A DNA stretch of 23,663 nt from JBASEY01 sp049652745 (GTDB lineage Bacteria; CSSED10-310). Shown piece by piece: positions 7,999 to 15,097 of the stretch. The translations under genes were made by a program, and so were the position numbers. Below the pieces are notes generated by a model. That model was not told where the DNA came from and made no database searches. It saw only the letters and a program-made list of their open reading frames with translations. The stretch spans positions 1 through 23,663 of the forward strand of contig JBASEY010000006.1 of the NCBI GenBank assembly GCA_049652745.1, in the 5' to 3' direction. Numbering within the stretch: position 1 is the stretch's first letter; every line of letters starts with the position of its first letter.

Positions 7999-9192
7999 TT
8001 AATCCTCAATCTTATAGAGATTGATGTATTTATCACTATAAAACACTAAAAGAGATGTTCCAGGAATGAACTGCAATCTGAATCCTCTCATTTCAGGTCG
8101 CTTGTCTCTTTCGATATAACCGATGATCTCGCCTTTTATTGAAAAAATCGTTATCAGGTATTTCTCTGAAACCGGCTCCAACGTAACGAATGCAAACAAT
8201 TTTGCGCCATGTGTTATTGGAAAAGGATCAGACCAGTAAAAAACTTTACCGACATTCATCTTTTTTTCCCATAATTTTGTCTTGCTTTGCATATCCAGTG
8301 CTGTAACCCATCCGGTTCGGGCCGCGACTACAACATATCGTCCGTCAGGAGAGAACCCCAAATCTACATTTAGATCAAAGGGTAAAGTCATTTCATGTTG
8401 AAGTTCGCCTTTCCAGTTGTAAACACCAACTCTGGATTCTTTCGGTTTGCCGGCCTCATCATATACGCAATAATGCAGCGCTACTTGCCCGGTATCATAG
8501 TTCACGCGAAATTGAGGTTGGCTGATATGTGGATATACTTTTAATATCTCTCCTGACTGATCGAAAAAACTGGCAGGACTAGCGCCAAAAAAACCGAATT
8601 GATGCCCTCTGCCGGTTCCAACTATATTACGCAATACGTAATGATTGAGAATGTTGCCCTGGAAATCTGCAAAACACGTTGAACCCGCCATTGCGTTCAT
8701 TAGCATAACTGTTGTGGCGGAAAACGCCGGTCCACCATCACAGCCTTGCACTGGTATTTTGTCGCCTGTTTTCAGATTAACGATATATTGAGTGCCGGGC
8801 CAGTACTCTTCACTATCGGTCGAACTCTGGACTAGAGTAGTAGCTATGGCCGTGTTGCCGTCAGGAGATAGTCCTTCTCCGAATACAAACCGCTCATTTT
8901 CGGTTTTCCAGTTGTTGAGGTCGAGGAGAGTTTTTACCTGATTGGTCTCGTCAATAGAGTAAAATCCCTCCTGGGTCAAAACTTTACCGATCCGGTACTT
9001 ACCATCTTTCCCTTGCTCAAAGAAAATATTCGTAATCCGCGATGGCAGGGTGAGTTCGCCGATCAATTTTATCTTGGGATTACCCAGCGACGATGTGATC
9101 GGTTTTTCTTCTGCGAATGCCTTTGGAGGCAAACAATGCGTGAATCCACAAAAAAATCCTAGAATTACGACACACGTTGTAAAATGTTTCAT
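7999..9192 (-). CDS. exported predicted beta-propeller protein 2
   Basis: A 397-residue protein with an N-terminal signal sequence (about residues 1-27, ending near KAFAEE). It is clearly paralogous to the protein at 10055-11212. Paired segments include KIKLIGELTLPSRITNIFFE with ELKLVYELTLPECITAFSVK, LDMQSKTKLWEKK with FDLQNKKELWKKD, and the C-terminal IPGTSLLVFYSDKYINLYKI with ILGTNKIVGFTDNTLSVYEI. Blocks such as SPDGNTAIA and SPDGRYVVVAA suggest a WD40/PQQ-like propeller. No enzymatic motif is visible. AGGAGG nine bases before the ATG is a strong ribosome-binding site. The stop lies four bases before the M23 gene, so the two form a tight pair. Function is unknown; acting with the peptidase is inference from the repeated pairing. 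Confidence 0.75.
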   Translation of the reverse strand: MKHFTTCVVILGFFCGFTHCLPPKAFAEEKPITSSLGNPKIKLIGELTLPSRITNIFFEQGKDGKYRIGKVLTQEGFYSIDETNQVKTLLDLNNWKTENERFVFGEGLSPDGNTAIATTLVQSSTDSEEYWPGTQYIVNLKTGDKIPVQGCDGGPAFSATTVMLMNAMAGSTCFADFQGNILNHYVLRNIVGTGRGHQFGFFGASPASFFDQSGEILKVYPHISQPQFRVNYDTGQVALHYCVYDEAGKPKESRVGVYNWKGELQHEMTLPFDLNVDLGFSPDGRYVVVAARTGWVTALDMQSKTKLWEKKMNVGKVFYWSDPFPITHGAKLFAFVTLEPVSEKYLITIFSIKGEIIGYIERDKRPEMRGFRLQFIPGTSLLVFYSDKYINLYKIED

Positions 9193-9440
9193 GTCAATTG
9201 TCCTCCTCTTCTCATTATACCTTAATTACACCTAAAATTTTTCGTGCGCGTTTGTCGAACAGGTAATTAAAAATGTTTCTACTCGTCTTAAAGTATTACA
9301 GAAAGGCTGTTGTCATGCTATGTCGTCATTTTTAACCCGCAAATGAACAAACCGATAGGTGTCCATAACTTTGCGGCGTCTGCCTTTTCATTTGAGGTGG
9401 ATTTCACTATTCTTCTAACAATCATCCGGTCTTCGGTTTT
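9193..9440. other. decayed spacer with possible gene-start relics
   Basis: No intact gene. The leader of propeller 2 lies at its right end on the minus strand. Within it and at its edge are two short exact copies of neighbouring gene starts (9378-9395 and 9430-9444, listed separately), both on the minus strand and both followed by early stops. This suggests remnants of former module copies. Confidence 0.45.
9378..9395 (-). repeat. copy of the propeller 3 start region (relic)
   Basis: GTCTGCCTTTTCATTTGA is identical to 11199-11216, which contains the start of propeller 3. On the minus strand both read TCAAATGAAAAGGCAGAC, so the ATG here is at 9391. The frame diverges after MKRQT and stops after 19 codons without a signal peptide. 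An 18-base exact match placed at a start codon is more easily explained by duplication and decay than by chance, though ATGAAAA is itself a common gene start. Confidence 0.5.
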
Positions 9441-9444
9441 TCAT
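9430..9444 (-). repeat. copy of the M23 gene start (relic)
   Basis: TCTTCGGTTTTTCAT is identical to 7980-7994, the start of the M23 gene that begins MKNRR. Here the ATG at 9444 overlaps the stop of the broken surface-protein gene (ATGA), and the frame MKNRRPDDC ends after nine codons. Fifteen bases alone could match by chance; the shared placement at a coupled start codon makes a relic plausible. Confidence 0.4.
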
Positions 9445-10050
9445 TTCCTTCTTAAAACTATAAGGCCCAGGCTCATCGCAACAAGCATAATAATTAACCC
9501 CAGACTGCTCGTGCTGGGAACAGGGTCGAGTCCAATCGAAATATCGTCAATAAACCAACCGCGATAATTGTTGAATTGGTCATCTACCGTATCAAACTTG
9601 AACTGAAGCTGTATCGGCAACCCATTATATCCACTCAAGTCAATGACAACAGTGCGATAGGATGACGGATTTGCAGTTGACGACCAGATCGGCGTCCAGG
9701 TTTCTCCATAATCTATACTGATGAAAATTTCCCGCTTGTCGAGACCGGGTCTGGTTCCTTCCGTCTGTTCCCAACTGCTGAACATCAACTTCGAATGTTC
9801 GCCTATCACAACCACCGGTGAGGTCAATGATCCTGAATTCGTGTCCCCCGTATCGTAATCACCACTTGCATTCTGACCATACCAGAACGAAACGGCACCC
9901 TCAGCCACTTCCGCATAGCTGGTGTAATACGGCGAAGAGGGATTCGTTGATACCGGATGCCATAATCCATCCCAATCCCATCCATCAAAACCGTCTTCAA
10001 ATCCGTCATTATAGAAACCAACTGCGACTGGGGTTGGAGCTGATTTTCAT
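9441..10050 (-). pseudogene. broken surface-protein gene with C-terminal sorting-type tail
   Basis: The minus strand encodes a recognisable C-terminal module. It begins near GFYNDGFEDGFDGWDWDGLW, passes through WYGQNASGDYDTGDTNSG and FISIDYGETWTPIWS, and reaches GWFIDDISI. It ends in a hydrophobic segment, LGLIIMLVAMSLGLIVL, followed by RRK. This is the adhesion/MAM-like domain type found at the C-terminus of exported proteases, with a tail like PEP-CTERM/IPTL-type sorting signals. The frame has no start codon or signal peptide: upstream it meets a stop at 10047-10049. An ATG at 10050 sits exactly where a downstream partner gene should begin, four bases after the stop of propeller 3, but it is in another frame and stops after 13 codons. 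A deletion plus frameshift that joined a start codon to a 3' remnant explains this best. A GTG at 9908 could start a 155-residue protein, but without a signal peptide. Confidence 0.65.
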
Positions 10051-10054
10051 AATA

Positions 10055-11212
10055 TTAATCCCTTTCTACGATTTCATATACAGAAAGGGTATTATCCGTG
10101 AACCCGACAATTTTATTCGTTCCTAAAATAAAATTTATGTAATAATAGGGGATCAGATTTCTCGGTACAGGCGGTTTAATTTGCCCGACACAATCGCCTT
10201 CTTTATTGAGTATTATCATTGACCAGGTAGGATTCTCAGTTATCTTTAAATCCCCGTAAATAATAATATATTCCCCGTTTTCTGAAATAGGCACAGGCGA
10301 ACTGGAAGAAATAAAGCGACTACCCCATATGAAGTCTTTCTTCCAAAGTTCCTTTTTATTTTGAAGATCGAAAAATCTAATCCATCCATTTCCACTAACA
10401 ACTATGGCATAATCACCGCCATATGATATACCGATGCCTGCCGTATACCCTGGATCCGACAAGATAAACTCGTGTTTGATATTGCCTTCGAAATCAGTGA
10501 CCAAGAGTGATGATTTAGGTGGATTAACTAAGACTGTCGAACCAGTTTTCCGATCGATATCATATGCCACTCCAGCAGCACACAAAGGTTTTTTCGCTAA
10601 AATTTGACCGGCAGAATTAAAAAAATAAAAGTTAGAATCCATTCCATCGCATATGAACCCATTTTCGAATCCTTTAATGGTCATCATTTCGGGTAATTCT
10701 GTAATTATATTGCCTGAAAAATCGGTAATAACTGATGGAACCTGTCGGGCAAAAAACATTATAGATCGATTTGAAAATGCGCCAAAGAGAGCGACATCTA
10801 TCGGGCAGGATGTTCTCTTCTCAAAATCGTGGATAATGAAACTGACAGGATATTCGGAGGGATTGTTATCAAATACAACATATCGTCCATCAGGACTGAA
10901 CGATTCCGATGATGGATAACATCGCGTTTTTACCGGCAATTCTTGAGTTCGCTTCTTTATCAGGTGGGCCTGTTTCTTGTCATCGATCTCATATATGCCG
11001 GCAATCGTCAGAACCTTGTCAATCTCATTTTTTCCGTCTCGGCCTTTTTTGACGGAAAATGCCGTAATGCATTCCGGAAGAGTGAGTTCATACACAAGTT
11101 TGAGTTCTGATTTGCTTGATTTTACATCCCCGGTTTCTGCCGCTGTTTTTGCCCGCCAAATACCAAGAACCATCAAAGCAATCAGTATCAATTTTAGTGT
11201 CTGCCTTTTCAT
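10055..11212 (-). CDS. exported predicted beta-propeller protein 3
   Basis: A 385-residue protein with signal peptide MKRQTLKLILIALMVLGIWR followed by AKTAAE. It is paralogous to propeller 2 along its length, from ELTLP near the N-terminus to LSVYEI at the C-terminus. Propeller-like blocks include SPDGRYVVFD, YGGDYAIVVSGNGWIRFFDL, SENGEYIIIYGD and NKEGDCVGQI. No catalytic motif is visible. GGTAGGAG lies about six bases before the ATG. The stop is followed after four bases by an ATG, as in the propeller 2 to M23 junction; both junctions read GGATTAAT, three bases, then ATGAAAA. Here the downstream gene is broken, so this propeller no longer has an intact partner in the window. Function is unknown. 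Confidence 0.75.
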   Translation of the reverse strand: MKRQTLKLILIALMVLGIWRAKTAAETGDVKSSKSELKLVYELTLPECITAFSVKKGRDGKNEIDKVLTIAGIYEIDDKKQAHLIKKRTQELPVKTRCYPSSESFSPDGRYVVFDNNPSEYPVSFIIHDFEKRTSCPIDVALFGAFSNRSIMFFARQVPSVITDFSGNIITELPEMMTIKGFENGFICDGMDSNFYFFNSAGQILAKKPLCAAGVAYDIDRKTGSTVLVNPPKSSLLVTDFEGNIKHEFILSDPGYTAGIGISYGGDYAIVVSGNGWIRFFDLQNKKELWKKDFIWGSRFISSSSPVPISENGEYIIIYGDLKITENPTWSMIILNKEGDCVGQIKPPVPRNLIPYYYINFILGTNKIVGFTDNTLSVYEIVERD

Positions 11213-11412
11213 TTGAATCTCCTACCTTTCCTTGGGGCTAACTGGATGATAAGCTGATCCGGTATAAAAAACCTTTGGTTTTCATTTTTCAGTCGGCCTT
11301 TCACTCTTCTACCCCCCTCGTTTCAATATATTTGTGTAATGATGCGCTTTGCTCTGACGATCCTGCCCAGATAACCTTCTTTCGTCTATTCTCATCATTT
11401 GCCTACAAAGCA

Positions 11413-11434
11413 TTTATGCCATCATTGGCATAAA
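11413..11434. promoter_or_regulatory. perfect palindrome, possible operator
   Basis: TTTATGCCA and TGGCATAAA are exact reverse complements separated by TCAT. The size and symmetry suit a dimeric repressor site or a small hairpin. It lies about 200 bases upstream of propeller 3 and 640 bases upstream of the aminotransferase gene. No regulator gene is nearby, so the role is inference. Confidence 0.4.
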
Positions 11435-11698
11435 CCGGACAGATCTTACCCTGATCTAAAAGTGATTTGCCTTTTGTCTCCGGCATTATTAGATCCTCTA
11501 TTTGCTATAATGATAACTTCTCCAATTGCAGATGGCAATCTCAACCAATTGTTACCGCTTTGCATTTTTAATCAAATAAACCCTTTCCTCTTCGTCCCAA
11601 TCGTTTAACCATCGTCTTTCCAATCAAAGATATTCCGGATACTTTTGTGTAAAGCCCTGCACATTGGAATCCCGTAGCAATTCCGCACATTTAAATCA

Positions 11699-11735
11699 GG
11701 GGACAGACATCTGGACTTTCGGGGACAGACTTCCA
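11699..11735 (+). repeat. composite GGGGACAG dispersed repeat, right of island
   Basis: Reads GGGGACAGACATCTG, then GACTTTC, then GGGGACAGACTTCCA. It is the same two-box composite, in the same orientation, as 3509-3547. The two copies therefore form direct repeats about 8.2 kb apart that enclose the AT-rich exported-protein island. Confidence 0.8.
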
Positions 11736-11755
11736 AAATCCAAATGCCACGAATA

Positions 11756-11844
11756 GGACAAATGGGACTCTAATCTTATGATAAAGTTAAATTCTTAATC
11801 TTTGTCCCATAAGTCCCATGTCCCATCCGTCCCATCCGTCCCAT
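11756..11844. repeat. GTCCCAT tandem repeat with inverted partner
   Basis: Five GTCCCAT units start at 11804, 11813, 11820, 11829 and 11838, with spacers of zero or two bases. A left arm, GGACAAATGGGACT (11756-11769), is an imperfect reverse complement of AGTCCCATGTCCC (11812-11824). The whole resembles GGGACA-type palindromic intergenic elements. It could fold into a hairpin, but I see no T-tract to call it a terminator. Confidence 0.6.
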
Positions 11845-11985
11845 ATAAACAGCGGATATTTCATACTTGTCAAAATAAGCTTCGCTAAAAACACCTACGA
11901 TGTCGATTAACGGTAACTTACAATGAACACAGTAGTTTTTTGCAATCCGTATCATTTTATCACTGATAAATTCTTACAGATTGAT

Positions 11986-12013
11986 TTGACCTTTAGCCAA
12001 AATGTGCTAGACT
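11986..12013 (+). promoter_or_regulatory. sigma70-type promoter for the aminotransferase gene
   Basis: TTGACC (11986-11991), 16 bases, then TAGACT (12008-12013), preceded by an extended -10 TGC. It lies about 60 bases before the ATG at 12072. Five of six -35 bases match consensus, and the extended -10 strengthens it. Confidence 0.5.
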
Positions 12014-12071
12014 GCGCCCCAGGTTTGTCTTTAACCTTTAATCACAACACGTTATGGGGAGTATTTAAATC

Positions 12072-13256
12072 ATGTTAGATGAGAAAATTCTTGCAACACG
12101 TACATCACGTATGGCGGCCAGCGCCATTAGAGAAATCTTGAAAGTTTTGGGTCAGCCGGGAATGATCTCGCTGGCCGGCGGTATTCCGTCACCGGACAGC
12201 TATCCGATCGATCTGATTCGTCAACTGGCCGATCAGGTGTTGACCAAATACGGCCACAAAGCGCTTCAGTATGATCTGACCGAAGGGTTTCTCCCTTTGA
12301 GGGAAGAGATCGTCAAATTCGTCAATAAAAAAGGTTTTAATGCCGATGTGCCGAACGTTCTGATCACCAGCGGCTCACAGGGCGCTCTGGATGCCATAGG
12401 AAAAGTGTTTGTCAGCCGAGGCGACAAAATCGGCATGGAAGCCCCGACCTATTTGGGCGCTATTCAGGCGTTCAATCCCTATGGCCCGGAATATGTCAGC
12501 ATGGAAACCGATGAAGACGGTCTGATCCCGGAAGCCTTCGAAAAAACGATTCAGCAGCACGGCATTAAATTGGCCTATTTGATACCGACTTTCCAAAACC
12601 CATCCGGTCGCACGATCACGTTGGCACGACGCAAAAAAATCGCCGCTATCGCCCAGAAATACAACACGCTGATCATCGAAGACGACCCGTATTCCATGCT
12701 TCGTTTTAAAGGCGAAGAAGTACCGGCTTTGAGAACGCTTGCGCCGGATCATGTCGCGTATATGGGGACATTCTCAAAAATTCTGGCTCCGGGCCTCCGC
12801 CTGGGCTACACCATCGCGCCGCCGATCGTCACCAAGTGGATGACGTTGTCCAAGCAAGGCGTGGATTTACATAGCGGCACCTTTGGCCAGGCAATAGCCG
12901 CTGAATACCTTGCAGGTGGATATTTAGAACCTCATGTCGAAAAAATTATCCGTTTGTATGCGCCGAAACTACAGGCGATGCTGGATGCTCTTGAGAAATA
13001 TTTCCCGAAAAATTGGAATTATTCGAAACCGGAAGGCGGTATGTTTGTTTGGGCCGAAGGACCGAAAGGTATCGACACGGAAAAACTTTACCCGAAATGC
13101 GTTGAGCGTAAAGCGGCCTTTGTCCCCGGTAAATTCTTCTACACCAATATGGCGGACGGCCTGGCAACCATGCGCTTGAACTTTACGATGGCTACGGAAC
13201 AACAAATCCATACTGCCATCGAGATTATTGCCGACGTACTGAAACAGGCGTCGTAA
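12072..13256 (+). CDS. class I/II PLP aminotransferase, 2-aminoadipate aminotransferase (LysN/ARO8)-like
   Basis: A full-length 394-residue fold-type I aminotransferase. The PLP-binding lysine is Lys236 in GTFSKILAPGLRLGY. Other landmarks are SLAGGIPSP near 33, GSQGALD at 101-107 (phosphate binding), Asn176 in FQNPSG, DDPY at 204-207 and the substrate-carboxylate Arg in MRLNFT near the C-terminus. The pattern fits the LysN/ARO8 group that transaminates 2-aminoadipate, aromatic or branched-chain amino acids with 2-oxoglutarate in the cytosol. The exact donor cannot be read, and no lysine-biosynthesis genes are adjacent. Related PLP domains also occur fused in MocR regulators, but no DNA-binding domain is present here. 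GGGGAG lies ten bases before the ATG. The gene is convergent with NAD synthetase, with only ten bases between the stops. Confidence 0.88.
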   Translation: MLDEKILATRTSRMAASAIREILKVLGQPGMISLAGGIPSPDSYPIDLIRQLADQVLTKYGHKALQYDLTEGFLPLREEIVKFVNKKGFNADVPNVLITSGSQGALDAIGKVFVSRGDKIGMEAPTYLGAIQAFNPYGPEYVSMETDEDGLIPEAFEKTIQQHGIKLAYLIPTFQNPSGRTITLARRKKIAAIAQKYNTLIIEDDPYSMLRFKGEEVPALRTLAPDHVAYMGTFSKILAPGLRLGYTIAPPIVTKWMTLSKQGVDLHSGTFGQAIAAEYLAGGYLEPHVEKIIRLYAPKLQAMLDALEKYFPKNWNYSKPEGGMFVWAEGPKGIDTEKLYPKCVERKAAFVPGKFFYTNMADGLATMRLNFTMATEQQIHTAIEIIADVLKQAS

Positions 13257-13266
13257 ACAACTCGAC

Positions 13267-14913
13267 TCAATCCGGCTGCCCCCGGGCGGCTATCGGCAAC
13301 CGGCGACCGGCTCCGTTTGGTTTGGATGTGATCATCAATCCCGGAGCCGCTTGAAGCCGCTTGAACAGATTTCGATCAACCGTGCGAACGATCCATCGCA
13401 CGTTTTTTTTATCAAACCCACGCTTGACAATCTCATCGATCGACAAGCCCTCATCGATATAATGGGCGATAATAGCATCCAAAATATCATACGGCGGCAA
13501 CGTGTCCAGATCCCGCTGATCCGCCCGAAGCTCCGCCGACGGAGGCTTGGTTATGCTGGAAGCGGGAATGACCTCCTTGTCACGATTGATATATTCCGCC
13601 AGTTTATACACCCAGGTTTTGGGGACATCGGATAAAACTCCCAAACCACCGCTCATATCGCCATAAAGTGTGCAGTAACCCACAGCCAGCTCACTTTTGT
13701 TGCCTGCCGTCAATACGATTGCACCGGTTTTGTTCGACAACGCCATCAATAAATTGCCGCGGATTCGCGCCTGAATGTTTTCTTCAGCGACCCCAAACGG
13801 CGTATTTTTGAAATAGGGTTCCAGCGTTTTCAAAAAATCATTATATAAATCAACGATATCGATGATATGGCATGGGATATTCAGATTTTGGGCAAGCTCG
13901 ATCGAGTCGGTCACGCTGCCCTTTGAAGAAAACGGTCCCGGCATGGTCACGCCGGTGACATTACCCGCTCCCAGCGCTTCAACCGTCAGTACCGCCGCTA
14001 CCGCGGAATCGATGCCTCCCGATAACCCAAGTAACGCTTTTTTAAACCCACATTTACCAAAATAATCCCGGATACCCAGAACCAGCGCGTCATGCATGTT
14101 TTTAGCCGGATTTTCGTCTGAAAGCGATTCGTGTTGCACCTGTGGTGAAACCGTATCAACCAATGCGGATGCCGTCCGAAACGCAGGCTGTTCAACCAAA
14201 ATTTCCCCTGTTGTTGCTGCAATAAACATCGATCGACCGTCAAAGATCACCGTGTCGTTTCCCCCGACCTGATTGACGGAAAGGATGGGTACCGAATATG
14301 TTTGAGCATGTTTTTGGAGCAACTGCCGCCGGGTTTTCTCCCAGCCGATATGATACGGTATGGCCGAAATCGTGATCAGCAGCGTGGCTCCCCGCCGAGC
14401 AAGCTCGTCGATCGGGTCATTGAGCAAGGTTTTTCGTCGCCATAGAGCGAGATCGTTCCATGTGTCTTCACCGATTGACAATCCCAGTTTTTCGCCTTTG
14501 AACTCAATAAGATCAGAAAACGTTCCCGGCGCGAAATACCGCTGTTCATCAAAAACGTGATAATCGGGCAGAAGCCGCTTGTCCTGTTGATAGAGTATTG
14601 AACCGCCATAAAGCAACACCGCGGAATTAAACAAACTTTCACCGCCTTGGGCGGACAATGGAGCACCGACAATGATTCCAGCATTCAAATTGCCTGTTAT
14701 ATCTTTCAGAGCATTTAAAGCCTGTCTGATGCCTTGCCGAACCCACGAGCGTTCCAGCAGATCCCCCGGCGGGTATCCTGTCAGACACATTTCAGGGAAT
14801 ACATACAGATCCGGATTTTGACCGAGCCACATCTCCACGACGTCCAAAATCTTCTGAGTATTACCCTCGATATCACCGACTATGGGATTGATCTGGCCAA
14901 TAACAATACGCAT
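13267..14913 (-). CDS. glutamine-dependent-type NAD+ synthetase with a catalytic Cys-to-Gly change
   Basis: A 548-residue two-domain NadE, the last step of NAD biosynthesis (nicotinate adenine dinucleotide to NAD+). The N-terminal nitrilase-type glutaminase domain has the expected Glu41 in FPEMCLTGYP and Lys112 in QDKRLLP. The third triad position, normally Cys in an SICEDIW-type motif, reads SIGEDTW: Gly148, codon GGT at 14470-14472, one base from TGT. The C-terminal synthetase domain looks intact, with the ATP pyrophosphatase loop LSGGIDS at 297-303, then TAGNKSE and YGDMSGG. If the sequence is right, glutamine hydrolysis should be lost while free ammonia could still be used. AAGGAG eight bases before the ATG supports the start. 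It is divergent from the exported hydrolase gene. Confidence 0.93.
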   Translation of the reverse strand: MRIVIGQINPIVGDIEGNTQKILDVVEMWLGQNPDLYVFPEMCLTGYPPGDLLERSWVRQGIRQALNALKDITGNLNAGIIVGAPLSAQGGESLFNSAVLLYGGSILYQQDKRLLPDYHVFDEQRYFAPGTFSDLIEFKGEKLGLSIGEDTWNDLALWRRKTLLNDPIDELARRGATLLITISAIPYHIGWEKTRRQLLQKHAQTYSVPILSVNQVGGNDTVIFDGRSMFIAATTGEILVEQPAFRTASALVDTVSPQVQHESLSDENPAKNMHDALVLGIRDYFGKCGFKKALLGLSGGIDSAVAAVLTVEALGAGNVTGVTMPGPFSSKGSVTDSIELAQNLNIPCHIIDIVDLYNDFLKTLEPYFKNTPFGVAEENIQARIRGNLLMALSNKTGAIVLTAGNKSELAVGYCTLYGDMSGGLGVLSDVPKTWVYKLAEYINRDKEVIPASSITKPPSAELRADQRDLDTLPPYDILDAIIAHYIDEGLSIDEIVKRGFDKKNVRWIVRTVDRNLFKRLQAAPGLMITSKPNGAGRRLPIAARGQPD

Positions 14914-15097
14914 CTAAGACGCTCCTTTCGTAAACATTTGATCCGGCGTGGTTCTCCGGTCTTTTCCGTTCTGCTCCCTGGCGGTATTTGCTTTGAATAA
15001 TACCAATCAAACATTTCATTTATATTATACATCAGTTATCGTAAAGAGAAAGTTAGCGAGATAGGTCCCTTTTTATGATTTTTTAGGAGAAAAACAA

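Larger units (their letters stand above)
11213..12071. other. gene-free repeat-bearing stretch right of the island
   Basis: No convincing gene on either strand. It contains a perfect 9-bp palindrome (11413-11434), the second composite GGGGACAG repeat (11699-11735), a GTCCCAT-rich inverted/tandem repeat (11756-11844) and, at the right end, a good promoter for the aminotransferase gene. An AT-rich hairpin AAAACC-TTT-GGTTTT at 11268-11282 lies in the leader of propeller 3. A 69-codon frame at 11399-11608 lacks a ribosome-binding site and recognisable content. Confidence 0.5.

Noticed and set aside
6579..8036. Longer form of the second M23 protein beginning at 8036
   Set aside because: The extra 14 codons overlap the end of propeller 2 and would bury the signal peptide. 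The ATG at 7994 has a ribosome-binding site and begins a clean signal peptide.
11399..11608. 69-codon plus-strand frame
   Set aside because: No ribosome-binding site, unusual composition and no domain; it spans a palindrome in intergenic DNA.
11804..11844. CRISPR array
   Set aside because: The repeat unit is only seven bases with 0-2 base spacers and no cas genes are nearby; these are short tandem repeats.
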